Assembly (NCBI GenBank): GCA_900549295.1
Contig: URNG01000102.1
Location: forward strand, 1-11,584
Reading direction: 5' to 3'
DNA: 11,584 bases
DNA from: an uncultured Rhodocyclaceae bacterium
GTDB taxonomy: Bacteria > Pseudomonadota > Gammaproteobacteria > Burkholderiales > Rhodocyclaceae
Shown here piece by piece: positions 8,001 to 11,584 of this stretch; the first letter of the stretch is position 1; the number at the start of each line of letters is the position of its first letter. The notes beneath the pieces were generated by a model that had not been told where the DNA came from, ran no database searches, and saw only the letters and a program-made list of their open reading frames with translations. A program made the translations under genes and the position numbers.

Positions 8001-8773
8001 GCGCCGGCTTGAGCAGCCGCCTGGCGGGGAATATCCGCCTCACTGCCCAAGGGCGCGACCTGCCGCGCGCGCAGGGCAGCATCCGTACCCGCGACGGACG
8101 GTTTGCGGCCTACGGTCAGGCGCTGGAAATCGAGCGCGGCATCCTCAATTTCCAGGGTTTGCCCGACAACCCGGCGCTCGACGTGCGCGCCATGCGCCGG
8201 GGGCTGGCGGTGGAAGCCGGGGTCGAGGTATCCGGCACGGCGCAGAAGCCGCGCATCCGCCTGGTTTCCGAGCCCGAGTTGCCGGATGCCGAAAAGCTGA
8301 CCTGGCTGATTCTGGGCCACGGCCCGGAAAACGTCGGCAGCGGCGATGCCAGCGTCCTGTTTGCCGCCGCCGGCGATCTGCTCGGCAACGGTTCCGGCAA
8401 TCTGGTCGGCCAGTTGAAGGATACTTTCGGCATCGACGAATTCGGCGTGCACCAGGGCAAACTTGGCGGCGGCGCGCGCTCGGCCGGCAGCCGCATCGTC
8501 AGCAGCGGCAGCACCGAGAGCGGCAGTGTCGACCAGCAGATACTGAGCGTCGGCAAACGCCTCTCCAGCCGCGCGACGCTGACTTACGAGCAATCGCTGG
8601 GCACCGCCGAGAGCATCGCCAAACTGAGCTTTGCGCTGACCCGGCAAATCACCCTGGTCGGGCGCGTGGGCAGCGACAATGCCGTTGATGTCTTCTACGG
8701 CCTGAGCTGGGGACGTCCGCCGCGCGAGGGCAGAAACAAGGCGGGCGCACCGTCGGATGCGCCCACGCCGTGA
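5030..8773 (+). CDS. tamB: TamB, periplasm-spanning partner of TamA (AsmA-like, DUF490)
   Basis: The product is 1247 residues from the TTG at 5030; E. coli TamB has 1259. The N-terminus is an uncleaved-looking signal anchor: KPILRR, then the hydrophobic stretch FLLACLASLFLLAGFSAWLL. The long middle is repetitive, alternating beta-strand sequence, as in the lipid-binding groove of TamB and AsmA-like proteins. The C-terminal TamB domain (PF04357) fills roughly the last 380 residues, with LTWLILGHGP at about 1090-1099 and an aromatic terminal strand VFYGLSW ending near 1227. A 20-residue Pro/Arg/Gly-rich tail follows that strand. TamB is anchored in the inner membrane, contacts the TamA POTRA domains, and is implicated in phospholipid transport and outer-membrane protein assembly. 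The TTG overlaps the tamA stop as TTGA. The frame stays open back to an ATG at 4448 inside tamA, but starting there would bury the signal anchor. The next gene is convergent, 21 bases away. Confidence 0.95.
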   Translation: MKPILRRFLLACLASLFLLAGFSAWLLGTQSGLQHSLGWLQTWSGGKLQFAAANGRGLGPLRLDEIVWQEADAAYRARDLQLDWQPAALFTLGRRAVRIDALTVGEIRLETGPGNDSPAALPQTLALPVAFSVAQLQVGHLQIDALPPVNDVAAVLRSDGDTHRLEKLGFNVAGVRVQAAGELGGEAPFALQAQARIDGQIEGRPLALAIDAAGSLEQLALELKPESGMRGRAALTLTPFAALPFADAELDLSAIDLADWAEGLPQAQLALRASFRPEGGAETPGVSGDFVLTNRLPGALDQNRLPFTHFSGALRWRDGKLAFPALQLRLPESGEISGEGRWLGELNPAGDARLELQLAVRKLDARTLLTSLEKTRLDGQVRALLGAEKQTLTADLRDARFTLAANLAHAGGEVDVSRLLLQANGAGLNASGRLRLDGARDFSIQAELKDFNPRAFADLPAARINAQAKASGSLGDAPPVGASVDAEFTLHDSHYRQAALAGSGNVRLAWPRVSAADLWLSLGENRLAARGAFGRSGDRLQLTLDAPRLSDLGAEGSAHGQFELAGSLEALRLRGGLQSPRLGWPGLFLARELQLQADVSEGAGGKVGSAPLAIDFSLARLDLPTQPSLAEKLALRISGSRQQHDLNFVGQIAGGERLEIGANGSLTSQPTFAWQGALTQLQLTSRNSSRNARLQAPASLRISRDAWQLADLHLAGAPLDWQARLSAQVRAARLNLTLKADGTRFGTLAARLAASMDGAWALAQQQPWQGEVELEAADLGWLGEFIGEGRQTGGSLRGQLRLAGSPGAPQLRGDLSGRDLRLALADNGLQLQDGELRASVRNEVLHVETLHFTSVPRALPRALKRSLGEAAARHEMPGKLSASGELRLDKQAAGGVAQIAVKLDRVGVWQLPEQWVSLSGESQLSWQQDHLGASGALTIDAGYWQLAPAGAPSLSDDVVVRRPAQAAPQTLRPRLDLDLGVDFGRNFLFEGAGLSSRLAGNIRLTAQGRDLPRAQGSIRTRDGRFAAYGQALEIERGILNFQGLPDNPALDVRAMRRGLAVEAGVEVSGTAQKPRIRLVSEPELPDAEKLTWLILGHGPENVGSGDASVLFAAAGDLLGNGSGNLVGQLKDTFGIDEFGVHQGKLGGGARSAGSRIVSSGSTESGSVDQQILSVGKRLSSRATLTYEQSLGTAESIAKLSFALTRQITLVGRVGSDNAVDVFYGLSWGRPPREGRNKAGAPSDAPTP

Positions 8774-8794
8774 ACTCCGTTGCAGCAGGAGGCT

Positions 8795-9688
8795 TCAGCG
8801 CCGCTGCTTGCCTCCCTTGGCCGGGGCTTTGCCGGCATTGCCTTTCAGTGCTGCAACCTGGCGGCTGAAGGCCGGGGTGTTGCGCACGCTCTGGCTTTCC
8901 AGGGCGTCGAACTTGTCGCCCATGGCTTGCGCCAGACGCTCCAGGCGGTCGCTGGCACCGGGATGGGTGGAGAACAGCAGGTCGAAACCGGCCTGCCCGG
9001 CGCTGCTGGCGTACATCTGCAGGACGCGCGGCAGGCCGAAGGGATCGTAGCCGGCGCGGGTTGCCAGGACGACGCCCATGCGGTCGGCCTGGTATTCGTC
9101 GTCCTTGTCCAGCCCGGAGCTGTAGACGCCGCGCCCGAGATTGACCAGCGCGGTGTACTGCCCCTTGCCCTGGCTCTGCGCGGCGGTGTTGGCGAGATTG
9201 CCCAGCGCGGCGGCGCGGTCTTTCTTGACCATGGTCTGTACGTAGTGGCCCATCAGCACATGGCTGATCTCGTGTGCGATGACGCCGGCGAGTTCGGCCT
9301 CGTCCTGCAGGCGCACCAGGAGGCCGCGCGTGATGAACACATAGCCTGCCGGGGCGGCAAAGGCATTGACGTTGGGCGTTTCGAGAACGCCGAAACGCCA
9401 CTGGATGTCGCTGCGGTCGGTTTGCTGCGCCACCCATTGTCCGATCTGGTTCACGTAGCGCTGCAGGCCATCGTTCCTCACCAGCGGCGCGGCACCCAGC
9501 AGGAGGGCGGCAGATTCGTCGCCCATCTGCTGTTCTTCCTGCGCGCTGACGCTCTGGCTGAAGCTGCGCGCGACGGTGCCGCCCTGTTCGAGGGCGGACT
9601 GGATCTGCTCCGGTTTACAGGCCGTCAGGGTCAGCGATGCGCAGGCCAGGGCGAGAAGGGTGCCGGCGGTTTTCATTCGTTTCAACAT
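8795..9688 (-). CDS. M48-family lipoprotein zinc metallopeptidase (LoiP/BepA-like)
   Basis: The product is 297 residues. A lipoprotein signal ends in the lipobox LTAC (Cys24) with Lys25 at +2, which by the E. coli rule fits release to the outer membrane. The catalytic motif HEISH gives zinc ligands His139 and His143 with the general base Glu140; Glu198 in DEYQADRMG is the likely third ligand. The upstream NAFAAPAGYVFITRGLL (108-124) and the later STHP (240-243) are typical of periplasmic M48 enzymes. The length is nearer LoiP (about 250) than BepA (about 490, with TPR repeats), and no TPR region is present. Such enzymes degrade misfolded or stalled outer-membrane proteins. The C-terminus is basic and low-complexity (GKAPAKGGKQRR). 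ATG 9688 is preferred over the in-frame ATG at residue 5 because AAGGAG lies seven bases before it. It is the last gene of the leftward group, 11 bases after the SH3 gene. Confidence 0.93.
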   Translation of the reverse strand: MLKRMKTAGTLLALACASLTLTACKPEQIQSALEQGGTVARSFSQSVSAQEEQQMGDESAALLLGAAPLVRNDGLQRYVNQIGQWVAQQTDRSDIQWRFGVLETPNVNAFAAPAGYVFITRGLLVRLQDEAELAGVIAHEISHVLMGHYVQTMVKKDRAAALGNLANTAAQSQGKGQYTALVNLGRGVYSSGLDKDDEYQADRMGVVLATRAGYDPFGLPRVLQMYASSAGQAGFDLLFSTHPGASDRLERLAQAMGDKFDALESQSVRNTPAFSRQVAALKGNAGKAPAKGGKQRR

Positions 9689-9695
9689 GCTAGGG

Positions 9696-9701
9696 CTCCT
9701 T
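9696..9701 (-). promoter_or_regulatory. Ribosome-binding site of the M48 gene
   Basis: AAGGAG on the reverse strand lies seven bases before ATG 9688. It overlaps the TAA stop of the upstream SH3 gene (9700-9702), which favours coupled translation. Confidence 0.8.
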
Positions 9702-10209
9702 AATTGCGCGTGCCGTCGGTCGGGTCGAGATAGGCCATGCTGCGTTTTTGCAGGCGACCGTTCTTGGCGTGCTGTTCCGCACCCTGGCGATTGCTGGCGT
9801 ATTGCGCCAAGCGCTTCACTTCCTGCGGGTTGGGCGCGGCCTGGGCCAGATCGTCCTTGCTGATCCCCTTGGCGCCGGTGGTTGCCGTGGCGCCGGTGCT
9901 GCCGGTGCGGGCCACGTTGCCCAGCGTCCCCAGGCTGCTCAGGGCGTTGCCGCTGCTGGCGCTGTCCGGGCGCACGTAGAGCAGCCGCACCCAGCCGGTT
10001 TGCCCCTGCGGGCTTTTGACCTGCGACCAGCCGCCCTCATTGCCGAGGATGTCGACCTTGGTCTGTTCGGGCAGATTGGCGACGGTGGCGGCATCGACGA
10101 AAGGCTTGGCCTTCAGGTCGGCGGCGCGGGTGAGGGTGCCGGGCGCGGCCAGGGCCGAGACACTCAGGCTGGCGGCGCAGAGGAAGGAAGATAGATGCAC
10201 GATTTTCAT
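9700..10209 (-). CDS. Secreted SH3-like domain protein
   Basis: The product is 169 residues. A signal peptide (1-21, hydrophobic core FLCAASLSVSALA) is followed by one bacterial SH3-like domain at about 25-80, with VANLPEQTKVDILGNEGG, Trp61 and GWVRLLYVR. Bacterial SH3 domains often bind peptidoglycan or peptide ligands in the periplasm. A Gly/Ser/Thr/Ala-rich linker spans about 84-115, and a charged C-terminal segment (118-169) matches no domain I recognise. The ATG overlaps the stop of the cyclase gene as ATGA, and AAGGAG lies six bases upstream inside the cyclase coding sequence. The M48 gene follows after 11 bases, so the three genes probably form one operon. The ligand and role are unknown; it may be an accessory factor for the protease or for the cyclase sensor. 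Confidence 0.85.
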   Translation of the reverse strand: MKIVHLSSFLCAASLSVSALAAPGTLTRAADLKAKPFVDAATVANLPEQTKVDILGNEGGWSQVKSPQGQTGWVRLLYVRPDSASSGNALSSLGTLGNVARTGSTGATATTGAKGISKDDLAQAAPNPQEVKRLAQYASNRQGAEQHAKNGRLQKRSMAYLDPTDGTRN

Positions 10210-11584
10210 GCAGGGCTCCTTGGTTCAAACAAACGGACGGGGCGCTCGCGCCCCTTGACGGAAAATTCACCGCGGTCGATGAAGGTGAAACGTTCGGCAT
10301 CCTCGGCCATGCAGGCGTCGCGGGTGCTTGCGGAAACCAGTACGCGGGCCACGCCCTTGGTCAGGCCTTCGATGCGGCTGGCCAGATTGACCGTGTCGCC
10401 GATGGCAGTGTAATCGAGACGCCGCGCTGCGCCGAGAAAACCGACCACGGCCGGGCCGCTGTGCACGCCGATGCCGACGTCGAAATCCGCGCCCGCGGCG
10501 CCCAGTTCCTCACGAAAGGCGATCAACCGCTCCTGCAGTGCCAGAGCCGCTGCGACCGCCTGGCTGGCATGCTGTGGCGTGGCGACCGGCGCGCCCCAGA
10601 AGGCCATGATCGCGTCGCCGATGAATTTGTCCAGCGTGCCTTCGTGAGTGAACACGATTTCGGTCTGCGCCGCAAAGTAACGGTTGAGCAGGCGCACGAC
10701 GTCTTCCGGCGTGCGGGTTTCGGACAAGCTGGTGAAACCGCGTATGTCGGAGAACAGGACGGTGATTTCCTGGCGCTGGCCTTCCTGCGCCACCGCCAGG
10801 GCGTCGCCGCTGACCAGGGAATCCACCACGCGCGGATCGACGAAACGGCCAAACAGCTGCAAGGCGTATTCGCGCTGGCGGCGTTCGCGGAAATACGCTT
10901 CCAGCGCGCAGGCAGCATAGAAGAGCCACAGCGTCAGCAGAGTGGAGAAAGGCAGCCACAGGCGGTTGTGCGACAGCAGCAGATAGGCGGCGAAGAGGGC
11001 GAGGAGCGTCAGCAGGAAGAGGAGGCCGCCTTGCAGCGCGGGACTGGTCTGGCGGCGGGTGGCGAATGCCATCAGGCTGAGAAAGAGCGCTCCGAGGGCG
11101 GGAGCCAGCGCATCCGGCAATGGGCGCAGGTAATCCTGAGAGAGCAGGTTGGCCAGCGCCGTGGCGAGGATTTCCGGGCCGGGGGTCGCTACACCCAGGG
11201 GCGTCGGGCGCAAATCGTGCAGGCCGGGGGCAGCGGCACCGATGATGACGATCTTGTCGCGCAAATCGGGCAATCCGCCGGGATTTTCCTGCAGGCTGGC
11301 GAGGAAGAGGCTGGCATAGGAATGGTGGGCAAAGGGTTGACCGTAGAAATGCAGCGGCAGGCTCGTTTGTTGCGGGACCGCCAGTCCCAGATCGGTGGCC
11401 ACGCGCGCGGGCAGCGAGGGCAGTGTCCAGCCGGCGTGCGGGAAATCAAGCCAGTAACGCCGGCCCAGGCCGTCGCTGTCAGCCAGAAAATTGATCAGGC
11501 CGGTGCGCCAGAGGTCCGGGGAGAGGGCTTTGGGGGCCAGCAGCGGCAGGCCGGCGGCGGGGTCGGCTTGCGGGCCGGGGCGGA
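10206..11584 (-). CDS. CHASE2-domain class III adenylate cyclase (N-terminus beyond window)
   Basis: The frame is open from the window edge to TGA 10206-10208, giving 458 visible residues. A GTG at 11402 could be read as a start, but 60 further in-frame residues upstream continue the CHASE2 domain (GLINFLADSDGLGRRYWLDF), so the true start is outside. CHASE2 is an extracytoplasmic sensor domain; here it runs to about nucleotide 11130 and includes DKIVIIGAAAPGLHD. Three membrane segments follow, about 11107-11066, 11036-10968 and 10958-10890. The cyclase domain lies at about 10780-10220. Metal-binding aspartates are in FSDIRGFT (codon 10746-10748) and KFIGDAIMAFWG (codon 10614-10616). Lys in TLDKF and Thr in DYTAIGDTVN fit ATP specificity of the class IIIb type; Asn in TVN and Arg in LASR complete the transition-state set. 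All key residues are present, so it is probably active and makes cAMP in response to a periplasmic signal. It overlaps the SH3 gene. Confidence 0.93.
   Translation of the reverse strand, partial: RPGPQADPAAGLPLLAPKALSPDLWRTGLINFLADSDGLGRRYWLDFPHAGWTLPSLPARVATDLGLAVPQQTSLPLHFYGQPFAHHSYASLFLASLQENPGGLPDLRDKIVIIGAAAPGLHDLRPTPLGVATPGPEILATALANLLSQDYLRPLPDALAPALGALFLSLMAFATRRQTSPALQGGLLFLLTLLALFAAYLLLSHNRLWLPFSTLLTLWLFYAACALEAYFRERRQREYALQLFGRFVDPRVVDSLVSGDALAVAQEGQRQEITVLFSDIRGFTSLSETRTPEDVVRLLNRYFAAQTEIVFTHEGTLDKFIGDAIMAFWGAPVATPQHASQAVAAALALQERLIAFREELGAAGADFDVGIGVHSGPAVVGFLGAARRLDYTAIGDTVNLASRIEGLTKGVARVLVSASTRDACMAEDAERFTFIDRGEFSVKGRERPVRLFEPRSPA
10216..10221 (-). promoter_or_regulatory. Ribosome-binding site of the SH3 gene
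   Basis: AAGGAG on the reverse strand lies six bases before ATG 10209, inside the last codons of the cyclase gene. The sequence AAGGAGCCCT is repeated exactly before the next gene, at 9692-9701. Confidence 0.8.

Noticed and set aside
7241..8647. 468-codon open frame antisense to tamB
   Set aside because: Same cause: a compositional shadow of tamB with no start-site support and no domain features.
8780..9703. 307-codon plus-strand frame opposite the M48 gene
   Set aside because: The minus strand has a lipobox, HEISH and a strong ribosome-binding site; the plus-strand product has no comparable features.

Overview
The window is GC-rich, densely packed bacterial DNA from a Gram-negative organism. 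The genes for TamA and TamB, a BamE-like lipoprotein, an M48 lipoprotein peptidase and a polytopic protein of the PF10136 'SpecificRecomb' (Gcr) family point to Betaproteobacteria. The genus cannot be fixed from the sequence. No tRNA, rRNA, CRISPR array, insertion sequence or prophage gene is visible. Composition looks even throughout, so this reads as core chromosome rather than a mobile island.

Left part (1-1278). A patatin-like phospholipase with a signal peptide runs leftward and leaves the window at its C-terminal side. A 142-base divergent intergenic region separates it from a rightward 164-aa lipoprotein built from two BamE/SmpA-like repeats. The next 89 bases hold a perfect 9-base inverted repeat and precede the next gene.

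Central block (1279-8773), rightward. Three genes overlap at their ends: a Gcr-family membrane protein (691 aa), tamA (559 aa) and tamB (1247 aa). The junctions are TGATG (gcr-like to tamA) and TTGA (tamA to tamB). No clear Shine-Dalgarno sequence precedes any of the three starts, and two of them are TTG. TamA (outer-membrane Omp85 barrel) and TamB (inner-membrane-anchored periplasmic bridge) form the translocation and assembly module, implicated in outer-membrane protein insertion and in lipid traffic. The tightly coupled Gcr-family protein is the unusual partner.

Right part (8774-11584), leftward and convergent with tamB across 21 bases. Transcription order is a CHASE2 class III adenylate cyclase (N-terminus outside the window), a secreted SH3-like protein (169 aa), then an M48 lipoprotein metallopeptidase (297 aa). 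The cyclase and SH3 genes overlap by ATGA. The SH3 and M48 genes are 11 bases apart, and both have a strong AAGGAG ribosome-binding site.

Every gene except the Gcr-like one encodes a recognisable envelope component: a probable lipase, lipoproteins, the Tam module, a periplasmic-sensing cyclase and a protease. I see no clearly new defence or mobile system. The strongest lead is the coupling of a so-called site-specific recombinase that looks like a multi-pass membrane protein to tamAB.
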